Shown here: positions 12,396 to 24,374 of the stretch, piece by piece
Numbering within the stretch: the stretch's first letter is position 1
Layout: each line of letters opens with the position of its first letter
DNA from: Moniliophthora roreri
Taxonomy: Eukaryota > Basidiomycota > Agaricomycetes > Agaricales > Marasmiaceae
NCBI GenBank assembly: GCA_001466705.2
Contig: LATX02000001.1
Location: 620,001 to 684,000 of the forward strand
Direction of reading: 5' to 3'
DNA length: 64,000 nucleotides
Made by a program: the position numbers and the translations under genes
The notes under the pieces: generated by a model
The model's database searches: none
The model's input: the letters and a program-made list of their open reading frames with translations, nothing else
What the model was told of the DNA's origin: nothing

Positions 12396-15300
12396 TCAAC
12401 TTCTTTTCAAAGTCAACTTGATTTTTGGGGCAGCACCACCACCACTACTCGCACCAGGACTCAGCCTATCGTCATCGTCGTCATCGCCACCTATCATTGG
12501 CGGGCTTGTAGCCAACGGAGATGACACAGCTGCTGGGTAGCCAAATCCAGGGTTTGGCGAGTTGAAACTCATTGAGGGACTCGTTGCTGATGCTGGAGGG
12601 TTCGGGGTCGGTGGTCCACCAGGTGTAACACCACTATTGAATTCAGCCCATCGGGGGCATTTTCGGTTTGTTTCTGTGTGCAAGTTTCTGAGGTGCTATC
12701 AGGGTGTGAAAGGACTGTAACTTACTCATGTGTCCCATCTGACCACAGTGGCCACAACGTCTCTGTTGATAATGAGGGATATAAATGATTATCCTGGCAC
12801 ATATAGACCAACTTACGGTGGTATCCGGCTTGAGCGGGCGGTTCAATTGCAGCGGTGTTCCTCCCTCCTTGACAATCTTTGCATTCTTTCTATGTAGACG
12901 TCGTTCCTGGTTCTTCTTCATCCTTGCAAGTTCCTCCTCGATTCTGTACGACGCGTTAACAAAAATCCATACCAATGATATGAAACTGACCGTTTACGGG
13001 CTCGTCGATCCTTTTCGGCGTCTCCGGTTGGCGCTAGACTGTCGGTGAGTGTATTCTCTTCCTCGATGGCTTGACGGTTACGAATGTAGGCTCGAATGAC
13101 AGCGGGATCTCGCACTATCTCGGTTTTCCATTGTCCGTCGATCTGGGAGATATGAGGGTAAGGAGGATGAAAGGACATTAATATGGACGTAGGACGTTCA
13201 AACTAACCAGCCTCTTAATTCGGAGTACTTTCTTGCCCACCTCAGGATCAACACTGGGATCCCGACCATGGTCCACAGAAGATGCGCGACTGAACGCATT
13301 CTGAGCTGCCTGTGTCTGCTGTTGTGCCCTTCTCTCATCCTCTTCCGTCAATTGAGGCTCGTCTTTTCTGCTGAGTGAGTCGAACTGAGCCTTCCATATT
13401 CTTTCGATCTCAGACTTGTATATTTGCTGCTGTTCGGCGACGTTGTATCGATGCGCAGACTTTGGTCTGTTTTCGGCCTCAGCTGATATAAGAGGTTGAA
13501 TCATCAATCAAATATCTCAACTGGAAACAACTGATCTCACCCATTTTCTGCTCGTAATCTTCCCCAGCTTTGACGAATATATCTTTCATCGAGATCCGTA
13601 TGAAGCTGAAGGCTTCACCTCTCCCTGTAGGATCACCTTCACCATGTAACCTCAGCATCGCCTTAGCCTGGGTCGCATACAAAAAGTTTTTCGTTGTGAT
13701 CCATGGTGCCAGCTGCTGTTCCACAGATAAATGTGCCTCGTCGCCATCTGCGGAGTCTGCCGTTTCACTATACCCGGAGTCCTGAAGATGGCGTTGGCCC
13801 ACTTGCATACTTTCCTGTAACACCACCTGTTCAGGAGTTACCATCTTCAGCATATCTCCATCAGAAGGTATCGTCCAGCCGGGTTTAAGGCGCCAGAACC
13901 CTTGATGAGGTCCTCGCCGATGATACTCCATGAATTCCTGAGATGACAAACTGTGAGTAAACAGTTACGGATGTAGCATCTCGCAAACCTTCAATCTCTG
14001 TCGCATCTGAAGTTCGTTCTGATCAGGGAAATACTTCATCAATCGTGATATCTTTAGGCGCTCCCCCGCACTCTTCCTTAGCAGTTTAAAGGCGATAATT
14101 TGTAGGCGGTACTTGATTGTGTTCGTGATCTTGCGAGAGTGAGGACCAGGTACTTCCGTCACAGGATAAGTTTGCCCAATGACGAATAAATTCTTGATTT
14201 CACGAAGGTAATACTTCGGCTCTCCTTTGACGGTACTCCTGAAGTCGACATGAAGAGGTGCGTTTGAACAGTTTGGAGAAATGAAACTCACCTGACGACC
14301 AAAAAATCCGTGGGCTTAGGTTTGTGCCGAAAGAGCGGTGCTCGAACAAGGTTGTTGTACAAAGCGGGTATCGTTTGGCCTGGATAGACATAGCCAAACT
14401 TCATGAATGGAGATTCATCTTGGGGCTCTAGTACGAATGGAACACCCAGGTCAAACTAGTATAAACGTGAGTATTTAGGATGATAATCAACGAAGTAGAT
14501 TTAGACCTTGGGGATGTGCTCATCCTTTTCGTCCTTCTTCCGGTAGTAGTTGACCAGAGAACTTCCCATGCCGAAATTAGGAATAATCGGTGGATGCTCC
14601 TCCTACAGAGAGAGGTTAATCGAGCACGGCAGTAAAAGATGTAATGGACGGACTGAATATTCCCACAAAACAAAATTGCTTGTGTCGCGAAGGCTGAGAT
14701 CTCCCGTCGTATGCAATCCTTCGGCCACAATCCCACCCTTTCCCAGCTTCCGACCGGCCTTATCCTTCTTTTTCTTTGCTGTGCGTACTTTACTGAACCT
14801 TATCTCCACGTTGAGAGGGAACTGGAGAGCCGGACGATGAAAAGCTCGAGCTTCCTGTTTGGACAGGCGAGTCTTGAACTATGATAGACGATGTAAGGAA
14901 TGTGAGTCACGACCCTCCTGTATCTAGATAGTGACTTACAAAGGGTAATTGCAACTTTTGAGCAGGATACGCATGTTCGACGGTCAGTTGAGCAAAAGTT
15001 TGCCTGACGCGATGACGACTATCTTTCGCAACCTCGTAAAACTGGTCGTTTGAAAGATTGAATTTGTCACGGGGAACAACGTCTGTTCGGAATCGTTTCC
15101 TTGGTCTCAGTATTTCAGCTACGTGAGAGGATCTTTCAGCGACGAGTATTTGAGACGGGTGATATAATCTACCTGATTTCTCTTCAGGAATAATGTCGTC
15201 TTCGTGATTGAATTCCAGCTGAGTGAAATCCCTGAAAGGTGTGTTCGGGCCCCAAATAATGCTCTGTGTCCACGCTCCGGACTCTAGGGATTTGTTTACA

Positions 15301-16168
15301 GGTGTAGTAAGATTTTTCTGAAGCGCTTTCTCCGACAAGGGCGCGTGAGATGAGGAGGCATCTGGTTCATAAATGATTTGGTCTTCCCAGTTTGATAAGA
15401 GGACCAAATCAAATGATCGGTCGTGCAGATGAGTGGACACCGCAACATGTGTTTTGTCTTGCACCTAGAAGGATACGTTGAGAGCTGAGAAGGAGACAGG
15501 GAAAGCTGCGCACCTCTAGTGCACGCCGTAGGTCCGCCTCAATGCTGCTCGATGAAATCACCTCCTCAACACGTTTGTTCTCCACCTGGCGAGCCGCATC
15601 TCCTGCAACCGACTCAAGAAAATTTTTCGGTACGTCTCGCTTCCTGGGATACACGGTTTCGACTATACGGCCTATCAGTAAAGTGGGGGGGTCGCTGAAA
15701 GCATAACTAACCATGGAAATGCCGCTTCCCCAGTCTTGATTTCTGCACTGTGTACCCTTTGAACAATTCACTAAAATCCAGGATTTTACCCTTCTCGAAT
15801 GCAGGAAAACGCTCGTATACGCTCTTGGGTCGCTCCACTCGCCGTTTGACCACCCTGACCCGCTTTTGCTTCTGCTTGATTTCGCCAGGTGATTTTACTT
15901 CCTCCTTTATTTTCATTGTGTCCATGCCCTCCTCTGCTGCCAGCTCCTTGTCAATTTCATCCTCCCAATCCTCCCCCTGATCGGCACCGACTGCATCCTC
16001 GTCATAATTGTCATTATAAATCTGGCTTGAACTGAACCCCTGAGTTCCTGAGAGTCCGAGCTGGTTTGAAAGTCCTGATCCAGTGGGTAACGAGAGATCA
16101 CCAAGAATATGGTTTAAAGAGAAACCGGTAAGAGCAGAGATAGCTTCATTCTCATCCTTACTCGACAT
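12396..16168 (-). CDS. TAF1: TFIID subunit TAF1
   Basis: Thirteen exons join in frame to 1046 aa: 15712-16168, 15514-15671, 14940-15464, 14654-14878, 14507-14602, 14292-14455, 13989-14238, 13541-13937, 13208-13482, 12991-13142, 12817-12943, 12726-12762 and 12396-12673. Supporting blocks are DFSELFKGY in the acidic N-terminal part, the long central domain (DUF3591 family; for example PNFGMGSSLVNYYRKK, KYRLQIIAFKLLRKSAGERLK) and a C-terminal zinc knuckle C945-x2-C948-x4-H953-x6-C960 within CGHCGQMGHMKTNRKC. TAF1 is the TFIID scaffold that contacts TBP and TAF7. As usual in fungi, the metazoan double bromodomain is absent and the protein ends in an Asp/Ser/Gly tail. The ATG at 16168 is preferred, though an upstream in-frame ATG at 16204 exists. 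It diverges from the PA28 gene, 233 bp apart. Confidence 0.93.
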
Positions 16169-16401
16169 GAGCCTGATGGAGGTCCGAGGACAGTGGTGTG
16201 ACACAGCTAGTCACAACGCGTATCTCGAGCCTTACCGCCGCGACCTGAGCCTGTACGCCTAATACTTAATTCCTGACAAGCCTGACACTCGATTGTCTCC
16301 GTTGATAAACTGGAGATAGAATATCGACCCTCCGGTGAGTCCCTTTGACTTGTTAACTTTTCATATTACTTACACTTAGGAAGTACGAGGTTTCGTAAAT
16401 C

Positions 16402-17696
16402 ATGGCGATGGACAAGGCCCTGGCTGCTGAGCTCGATGTAGAGGACATCTTTACTTCTCCTTGAATATAAGCTAACATTATATTTAGAAGTTTCAAAAGG
16501 ATGTTGCAAAAAACGCAGAAGAAATCGTTTTTAAAACGTTTCCAACCAAGGTGTGGTGCTTCATCGTGTTATGAATCCATCTCATGTCACCTGCGTTCCC
16601 AGATTCTGTGAATTCATTCCCGTCTTGAAAGGCGTTCTTTCTTAAACACTGATTTGCTTTCAGTGAACTGAACAAGCTAATTGCATCAACGAACGACCCA
16701 AAATCCCCTTTTCATCCATCGCACGTAGCAACTTCCATTGACACGCGAGTGTATCCTCCTCCCGCTCAGCCTAACGAAGACGAACCTCCAACCAAGAAAA
16801 GAAAGTCATCAGAGCCATCTAATAGAGACAGTGTCACCAGCCATAACGACACTCAGTCCGCACGATTCGAAAACCTAGTGAAATCCAATTTTCACGCGAA
16901 AAGCCTGCATGATGTCGTCAAGAAAGAATGTGAAGAAATAGCAACCCTAATTGTAAGATTTACTTCTCAAGTATTGAAGCTCAATAGAGCCTAGTCTTTA
17001 GGACCACATAAAACTATGGGTGACATTGAGGATGCCGAGGTATGAAGTCACTCTTTCTATCCCCGAAGTGATTAATCACTTTTCTTTCGTAGAATTGAGG
17101 AGTGAGTCTTCAGAAAACATACAATGTCCTCTGGTCTGACCACACGCTATCATAGTGGAGACAATTTTGGTATGTGTCAAGATCACAAACAGCCAGAGTC
17201 TGCTGAAGTAGTTGTGCTTTCCAGGTGTTCAAGTCCAAGAAGGTAGGGACAATTCTCTCGCAGCTTATGATACATTTTAACGCGTGAACATTGCAGAGGC
17301 ACTTGCTGAACTTCATCGCGCACAGGAAAGTGCATACAACATCCGTGACGTTCCACGACAGGACTATCTCTCTAGAGCCAAGATATGTTCCAAACTAATC
17401 AAATATCCACATGTGGAAGATTATACAGTGTGTCCACCCCCTTCTGTCAATTAGACGTGGCATTAATCCTTCTACGGACAGCTTGCCTTGCAGGAGCACG
17501 ATTCTAAGCAGATTTACTATGCCAGACAGAGGCTCTATGACATTCGGAACCTATATGCAGCATTGACAGACGTCCTACATAAGAACATTGCAAAGGTACG
17601 TTTCAGTGTTGTCAAGATTATCAGGTTGTATTCTAATGATTCCTATCACTGCAGATCCGAGCACCAAAGGCAAATAACAGAACTGGCATGTACTAG
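16402..17696 (+). CDS. PSME3: Proteasome activator PA28/11S regulator subunit (REG-gamma-like)
   Basis: Eleven exons give 248 aa: 16402-16437, 16488-16550, 16603-16607, 16664-16952, 17002-17039, 17093-17101, 17156-17169, 17225-17242, 17297-17427, 17494-17595 and 17655-17696. The product has the PA28 layout: an N-terminal helix (KFQKDVAKNAEEIVFKTFP), a variable linker with KKRK, and the conserved C-terminal domain. The activation-loop region reads WVTLRMPRIEDGDNFGVQVQEE, split here over five exons; YPHVEDY and NIAKIRAPKANN follow. The length is typical of the family. PA28 forms a heptameric ring that opens the 20S proteasome gate; the gamma form is nuclear. One exon is only 5 nt (ATTCT) and is needed to read KILELNKLI; others are 9, 14 and 18 nt. 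The start at 16402 is the first ATG in frame. Confidence 0.92.
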
Positions 17697-18674
17697 ACCG
17701 TTGGAGGACTCTATTGGAAGCATTATTTGTATTTTTGCGACATGTTTTTACATACTGGGAAGCCCAATCAATGTTCGATTTTTCATCGTATCGCCTGCAC
17801 TTACCCTGTCGTTGCCAACGGTCAGTTCGCTTACCGCAAGCTCTTTTCTATTACTTTTCGGGCACGGATGCCATTCCTAGGTGAAACCCGGTCAGACCCC
17901 GTCTCTTCATCCCAATGTGCGGACGAGGGGCAGGCGCTCGAGTCAAAGACGGGCTGGCCACCGTGACATGATCATAATTATGGAGGCTTCCACATCGATC
18001 CACTTCCCGGGGGCTTTCACTGACAGAGAAAGATGTTTCAGTCAGGAGGCGAGAGGTTGTTTTGAAGTGAAGGACTGGATCAATTTTGTTCTGTGCCACA
18101 GTGGGCCTTCTCAGTTTCCGGGACTCGATCATGAGTAGAGCCAGCATACCCCTTGCTGGATATTCATGACATGATGTATTGTCCGAAATGTTGAAGAATA
18201 GATCTCTGGAAAAAGTCCACGAATCGAAACCTCTGCTTTGGAAAAAAGTGCGTGATGCGGCTTGGGAGTCAGCAATAACGCCAGCGTCATCGCAAATGCG
18301 CGTCAAACTCCTTCCGCAGAGCGAGGGCATTCAGCCTCAGCAAAGTGAGTGATGTGATAGATGCTGTCCGCAGAGAGGGAAATAATAAATGTGGGTCTGT
18401 GGCCTGGTGAGCTCCCTACTTGACACGTCCGATAAAGCATACAGGTAAATTTCCTCTTCATTCGCCACCAAACCACTCGCAATATTCTTCAACATTGATA
18501 ATATCCTCGCACGAGTCGTAGTGTAGTGTAGACAGGTGGTCACTGGGGCTGAGATAGAAAGGCGCCAGTTCTAAATAAGGGCAATAGCAGTCACGATTCT
18601 TATTTAATTTTCTTGTCCCTCATCATCCCCCCGCACACTCTGCAGTCCCGTCAGGACCGTCCGCACACTGGACA
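17697..18674. other. Intergenic, no gene recognised
   Basis: A 159-codon open frame on the minus strand (17851-18330) and shorter ones on the plus strand overlap here, but none shows a domain or joins to neighbours through plausible splice sites. The right end is presumably the promoter of the next gene. Confidence 0.45.
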
Positions 18675-20118
18675 ATGCCAAAAGATTCTTCTCGCCCCAG
18701 CTTTCCGGCTACTTCGTCGGATTTCGCTCTCCCCAGTTCCATAGCCTCCACATCTTCACTTACCATCGAGGAAACCAATTTCGTCCTTCAAAGATTCCGC
18801 CGCCCGAGCATGTTAGCCCCAAAGGCCGTTCTACACAGTCCTCTCCAGGCTTCTTTTACCATCCACTCATCATCTCCCAAGCGGAAAATCTTCTCTGAGA
18901 ACGACTGTATCGATGACTCGGAAGTTTACCGCGACAGGGTTCTCTCGGACAGTTCACCTTCAGGCAGCTCTGAGAATCCAACACCGCCTCTGGCACCCAA
19001 TAACAGCGAAGAAGATTTGGGAAATAAATCGTCTAGACCAAAACCTGTGTCTACGCCCCCACGGAAGTTCTCAGTCGATGGAGAGCCACACGTTCGCCAT
19101 CCCAAACGTCGTCTTTCCTTTCCGGTGAGTAAAATATACCTTTCGATCTGAGCCCGTATTTAAGATACCGAACTTTAGCTGAAGCAACCCCGAATATTCG
19201 ACATCGTTACCTCAGAGTCTCGACCTGGAGACGACGAGGTCAAATCAGAAGCCGCGTTTCAACGGTTACTAGCATCAGGGACGGAACTGCCGTTACAACC
19301 TCGCACTCCTCGTGCTCCATCCGATCGTGGAAGATACCCAGAAGAAGCGGGAAACGAGTCGCAACGGGAAGACACCCCAAGTGAAGATGAAGAAGGCGAT
19401 AGTTACTTTCTCTCTTACCCATCCAGCGTTAGTGAACCGATCCCCATCTCCAAACGACATACACCTGCCAGCAGCGTTAACGGTGATGATATGACGAACA
19501 TGTCGATTTCCGAGAGTCCTAGCTGCGGCAGTACACCGATGGACATTGACATAGTAAGTCGCTATTCTTCTCCGTTGAGCATTATCTCACATCTCCTCAA
19601 AGCCTTCAGGCTCTCCATCAGTCTCATCAACTCCCCTTAACCAGTGGCGTTATACTCCTCCGCCTACATCAAGCTCTATGCGACCGAATAAGCGTAAATG
19701 TGAGTTCATAAGGATTATTGCACAAGTTCGATGTATGACAAGTGTCGCAGTGGAGGATCGTTTTGATCCATATCCAGCGTCCAAGCGCCGTGCTGTGTCC
19801 CCTTCTGTGTCGTATCTTCGTGATCCACATCCGATAATATCCTCTCCGATTAACCGAAGCACACCCAGACTCCCGATATCCATTCCGGTTGCCATTCCTG
19901 CTGCCTCCGCCGCTACATCAGCAACTTCGTCGCCCACAGTCGGCAGTTCCTATACATCCTTTCCGAGGACAGTTCCTATGACATCCAGTCCAACTCTACG
20001 AGCTTCAATGGGCTTAGCAAGCCCCATACTGCGACCATTAGGACGCCACCGTTGGGAAGATGAGCGAGAGGTCGAAGGAGCAGGCGAAGCTGTTGGAGGG
20101 CTCAATCTCGGATCATGA
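18675..20118 (+). CDS. Uncharacterised Ser/Pro-rich protein, probably nuclear
   Basis: Exons 18675-19124, 19179-19553, 19603-19699 and 19751-20118 join to 429 aa. No catalytic or binding domain is recognised. The protein is Ser/Pro/Thr-rich with several SP/TP sites (possible kinase targets) and basic clusters such as HPKRRLSFP, MRPNKRK and ASKRRAVSPS that could act as nuclear localisation signals. The C-terminal part (PTLRASMGLASPILRPLGRHRW) looks more constrained than the rest. A nuclear, phosphorylated regulatory role is inferred from composition only. The 3' end converges on the amidase gene with about 200 bp between stop codons. Confidence 0.8.
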
Positions 20119-20319
20119 CTTTTTTGTGTGAATCGCATACTTCCTTTGACCGTTTAATCAATGGCCTTCATGTTCTGACAAGCAATTTTCTTTTTCCACA
20201 TCATTTTTCGTTCCATATATCATCGCATTGTATATTCGCCGCATACTACATTGTACAGGGCTATCATTCTTGGTTCTCGTGTGTATCACCATCTAGCTTA
20301 CGTATACCCCCTAGCAGGT

Positions 20320-22539
20320 TCATAATTTGGCAATTCCGGTTTTCAACGCAGTATCAACTATCTCGGCCATCGCGATAACAGCTTCTTCTTCTAGTGTGCG
20401 GCCAATAACTTGGATGGCGATGGGTGCATTTTTGAACGTTGCCGGGTCGTCTAGAACATTCAAAGGTGAGTGACAGCGCTATGCAACCATGGGAGGTAGT
20501 AACAAACAGCTCTCATAAATCGCCTTGTCTGTATCATTGTAGAACGTCTTGCGTGGCCTTTTCACATCTAGCCTCTGATCAACATTGGAAACAGGAATCA
20601 CAAGACTTGTGTAGTCCAGCCCATTCCAGACCATGGTATAGTTCGCGTGCCTAGTGACACATTCAAATCTCAGGAGGAAATAAACGAACAAGAAGGACGT
20701 ACTTGTTTTGACCATGAGGTGGCGCGGCGCAGGGTGCAACTGGTGAAATGATTGCGTCGACTGGTCTACCGGTGCCCGTGACTGTGATTGTATTCTGCCA
20801 GTATTGGAGATACTCTTCCCTCAAGTCTCTTCTTTTCTTCTGAGCTTGCCACAGCTGATAGGCAGAGATCCCTCCAGACGGTCGGAAACTGAGACCCTCA
20901 ACTAAGCCTTCCAACTCGGGATTCATGCTCTCAATGATAGGTTCTCCAGTCGGTGCTGTCATAGTCTCGTAGTCTTCATACGCTCCGGCTCCCCAGATGA
21001 TGTGCTGTGAAAATCAGCAATGATGTCCCAGGATCGAGGTAGCCGTTGTCGTACCAGGCAGTTATATATCTCACCATGTTTCAATGGAACCCAATCAATC
21101 ACTAAAAGCGGGTAAGTGGTCCTGAATCAAAAAAATATTCGAGCTCTTACCCTTATGTCCAGCACGTACCAACGCTGTCTTTGTCATCTCTAGCCCTCGG
21201 GTGATAGGAGGATGCGGACCAATATTCCCGTCGTCCCACAGTATCGCGAAGCAAAGCTTCTTACCACCACCATGTTCAACCAGTTGGTACTCTTTCTCAC
21301 TCCATCGTTTCCGAACAGCAAGAGGGTCTTTCAGCCAAGGCTGCGCATCAACCACGGCTTTCATGAACACCTTCAACCCCCCAATTGAGTTTGAAATCGG
21401 GCCAAGGACTGACAGGACTGAATCTTGCCCTTCAAGGGAGTTCACGCAACCACCGTATGGTACTCGACCATATGACGGTCGCAAGCCGTAAACGCCACAG
21501 AACGCAGAAGGGATTCTGATGGATCTAAAGTGCAGCGTGAGCAGTTTCTTACTTGACGTGGTATCTATTCATTGTACTTGCCCTCCAATGTCCGATCCCA
21601 CACCTACATCTTTGTCAATACCATGATGTAACAGAAAATTTTGACGGGAGATACCTATGGCTGCTCCTCGAAGGGCTTTTCCGATTCAGTCTAAGCATTC
21701 ACTCTTCAATCTGTGCCTTTCCTTACCGATTAGTGCACCCTCGCCTCCACTCGACCCGCCTGAGGTAAGCGAACGGTTATGAGGATTATAGGTTCTACCA
21801 AAAACGTGGTTGAACGTTTCTGCCCACTGGTAAGCAATCAAAATATGTCTATCAGTATCGTGGGGCATATTCCGGAGTAAAGATGCCTACCATGAGCGTC
21901 TGTGGAACATTTGTCTTCACGTAAAGCACCGCCCCTTCTGCTTCCAGGATATCAACGAGCACGGCGTTCCGTTCGGCGTATTTGTTGACCCAGGACACAT
22001 ACCCTGAGATCATGTTAGCTGAAGTTCTAGCGCTGCATGCTTATCACCCACCCATGGTTGACTCTATCCCCTTCACGTTTACCTGGTCTTTCAGAGATAT
22101 CGGTAAGCCATGGAGCAATCCTACGATCTTTCTCGTCTTTTTGAAGTGCTCGTCCAAGGTGGCAGCATGGACCAGCGCTTGTTCGATAAAGATCTCGGTC
22201 AGGCAATTGGTCTGACCATGTGAGGTTATCGCTAGCCACGGCAAATGATGTGGAGCGTACCAGTTGATGGGCGATAACAGCCCTCTTGCAGAACGCGGTG
22301 GTGACTTCCACAGCACTCAACTCGCCGCGAGAGAGTTGATGGAGGAGATGGTCAACTTGATAATTCGTGATATTTAGTTCTTTCTCACTGAGAAGGTCAC
22401 AGTAAGAAGGATAAGAGGTGACACTAATGTCATTTTGAGTAGGAATATTAGAGAGCTTGCGTAGCCATTCCTTGGGGATTGAAGCAACCTGTCTGGCCTT
22501 TTTGCCCGCAGCAATAGCTCTCCAGTCCAGTGCGGCCAT
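20320..22539 (-). CDS. Amidase-signature enzyme (fungal acetamidase-like)
   Basis: Eleven exons give 563 aa: 22261-22539, 22052-22211, 21891-22003, 21727-21826, 21655-21675, 21582-21603, 21151-21524, 21055-21101, 20703-21004, 20508-20650 and 20320-20450. The amidase signature is complete: the general-base Lys in PISLKDQ (K134), the Ser pair in GGSSGGEGAL (about 209-210) and the nucleophilic Ser in GSDIGGSIRIP (S233). This Ser-Ser-Lys triad hydrolyses amide bonds; homologues include AmdS acetamidases and fatty-acid amide hydrolases, and the substrate cannot be told from sequence. The catalytic core is spread over exons of 21 and 22 nt. The intron after the 22-nt exon has a GC donor (GGAGG then GCAAGT), the only choice that keeps DIGGSIR in frame. 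No signal peptide, so probably cytosolic. Confidence 0.92.
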
Positions 22540-23067
22540 GGGGACACAAAACGCTAGATGGGTGCTTGGCTTTTATAGTATATCAGTTACTAGTGGCCAT
22601 GTTGTCTGGAGGCGGACGTCACGAGGACCATTCGCTTATCGCGTTCCTGCGCGAAATGGTTAGCGCTTCCTGAAAATAACAAGAACCTGGAAAATTGATT
22701 TGAGAGTGACATCAACGTAAAATGAGAAAGCAAGTTCTAGTGCTTCTAGTGCTGTTCGAGTAACCTTGGGTAAGGGGCGTACCGTGTTACAGCGCGCTGT
22801 AACGTGTGTTCGCTCAAAACTCTCGATCTGTTCGTATCTCATCCAACTAAAGATAGTGGAGAGACGGTCGTAAACATTCTCCAGAGCGCACGACAACAGT
22901 CGACTCACTTTTTGCAGCGACCCACGGCTATGGTATCACCGCTCCTGCCAAAGTGCCCGTTCACAAAAAAAGTTGGATAGCCCAAACTACAGATATAGAT
23001 TCCGTCGAATTCAACTGATATCCAGGGAAAACTGATAAGGATGCCTTTGCAAGTTTCCAATCTAATC
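22540..23067. other. Intergenic, no gene recognised
   Basis: It contains the amidase promoter on the left and the NOP6 3' region on the right. A minus-strand open frame at 22660-22908 has no recognisable content. Confidence 0.5.
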
Positions 23068-24179
23068 CTAGCCCACTGGTATCGCGTTTACCCCAGTTCC
23101 CCAATCTTTCGCAGCAGGCTTGCGAGTTTTTCGCCTTTTGCCACCGCGATGCACAGCTCCATTTTCACTAGAATCTCCAACTGTCCACGTTCGTTTTGTT
23201 TTCGGAGCATCACCAACCCCAGACGTAGATGAGTATCGTTGTGACCGAGGAGCTTCGGATTCTCCTTCCCTTGTCTTCGCAGACTTGGTGCCCTTCTATC
23301 GGTAGACGATGAAATTATTTGGCGGTATCCAAAGAAGGAATGACACTCACTTTTTGATCATGCAGCTTCTTATTTCGCTCTCTTAATTTAGATATGCGAG
23401 CTTCGCTATTTCCACCACCACCCACAGTGAGCTCCACATTTATCGTTCTGCCATCTAGTTTTGAATGGTGCATCTTGAGAGCCTGCTGGAGGGCAGTCCT
23501 GTTTGCGAACTCTAAGAAAGCACAACCCTTTGATTTTGCGGTAAGCTTAGACGACGAGGCTGTCTTTAGTGTAAGAAGCCGAACGGAGGGAGGCGGATCT
23601 GCAAGCTAGTATCAGCAATGACTTACAGCGTCAGAGAGTAATTAACCGACCACAAGTACTAAAATGAGCCGTTATTGATTCTACGGATGTGGTATATTTC
23701 AGGTTACCTGAATAACACCGTCAGAATATTTCTATTACGGTCCATGTCTTCCAGGACATACCAAGAAATAGAATATAGCGAGGCTTGTCTTCGTCCATTT
23801 TCCTGCGTTTTGACTTTTGCTGGTCCAGCGACTCGACCGTTTCTTCTCCTGATTCCTTCTCATTCTCTCGTTTCCTTTTTTTAGGCCTTGATGAAGCGGT
23901 GATCCGCTCATCTATATCCACCTTCTCTTTGGCCCTGCCCTCCCCGCTCCCAGAAATGACATTCGACTTTTTTGTTTCCTTTGGGCCTTCTTGAACCCCA
24001 CCCATAGCCTGATCCTCCACCTTATCCCCCTGTAGATCAAGCATATCCTGATTCTCCATGGTAGGAACTTCATTACCCTCCATATCATTCGATACATTCT
24101 TTGCGCTTTTGCCTGTCTTGCGTTCTCGAAAAGCGAAGGCCTTCTTTTGCTTCTTGGTGAGCTTACGAGTCGAGCTCAT
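23068..24179 (-). CDS. NOP6: Nop6-like nucleolar RRM protein
   Basis: Exons 23762-24179, 23651-23707, 23351-23598 and 23068-23295 give 316 aa. The N-terminus (LTKKQKKAFAFRERK) and a long charged linker with KKRKREN and KSKRRK precede one RNA recognition motif: RYILFLGNL as RNP2, GCAFLEF as RNP1, then KINVELTV-type GRTINVELTVGGGGNSEAR. The GGGGNSEAR block directly after the RRM, followed by a Lys/Arg tail, is the hallmark of yeast Nop6, which binds pre-rRNA during early small-subunit assembly in the nucleolus. Function is inferred from this resemblance. The gene diverges from TSR2, another 40S assembly factor. Confidence 0.87.
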
Positions 24180-24374
24180 GATGACTGCGCGATGGAGTGT
24201 GAAGGCTTATAAGGAGAGCTTACTGGTGCTGTGCTTCCGTAGTGGACGACGTGAAAAGGAAGGATTGAAAGGAAGACTTAGAAAGTGATGTCACGCTCCA
24301 TTCCGATTTATGTATTAATTATTTTTTTTTTTTGATGGCGGTCTGTGCACACGATAATCCATCTTCGTTCTACA
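24180..24374. promoter_or_regulatory. Shared promoter region of NOP6 and TSR2
   Basis: Only 195 bp separate the two start codons. The segment has a T-rich run near 24321-24332 and TGATGTCA (CRE-like) near 24289-24296. Co-regulation of the two ribosome-assembly genes is inferred from the layout. Confidence 0.5.

Noticed and set aside
17851..18330. 159-codon minus-strand frame downstream of PA28
   Set aside because: No recognisable domain, no splice partners and overlapping open frames on the other strand; kept as intergenic.
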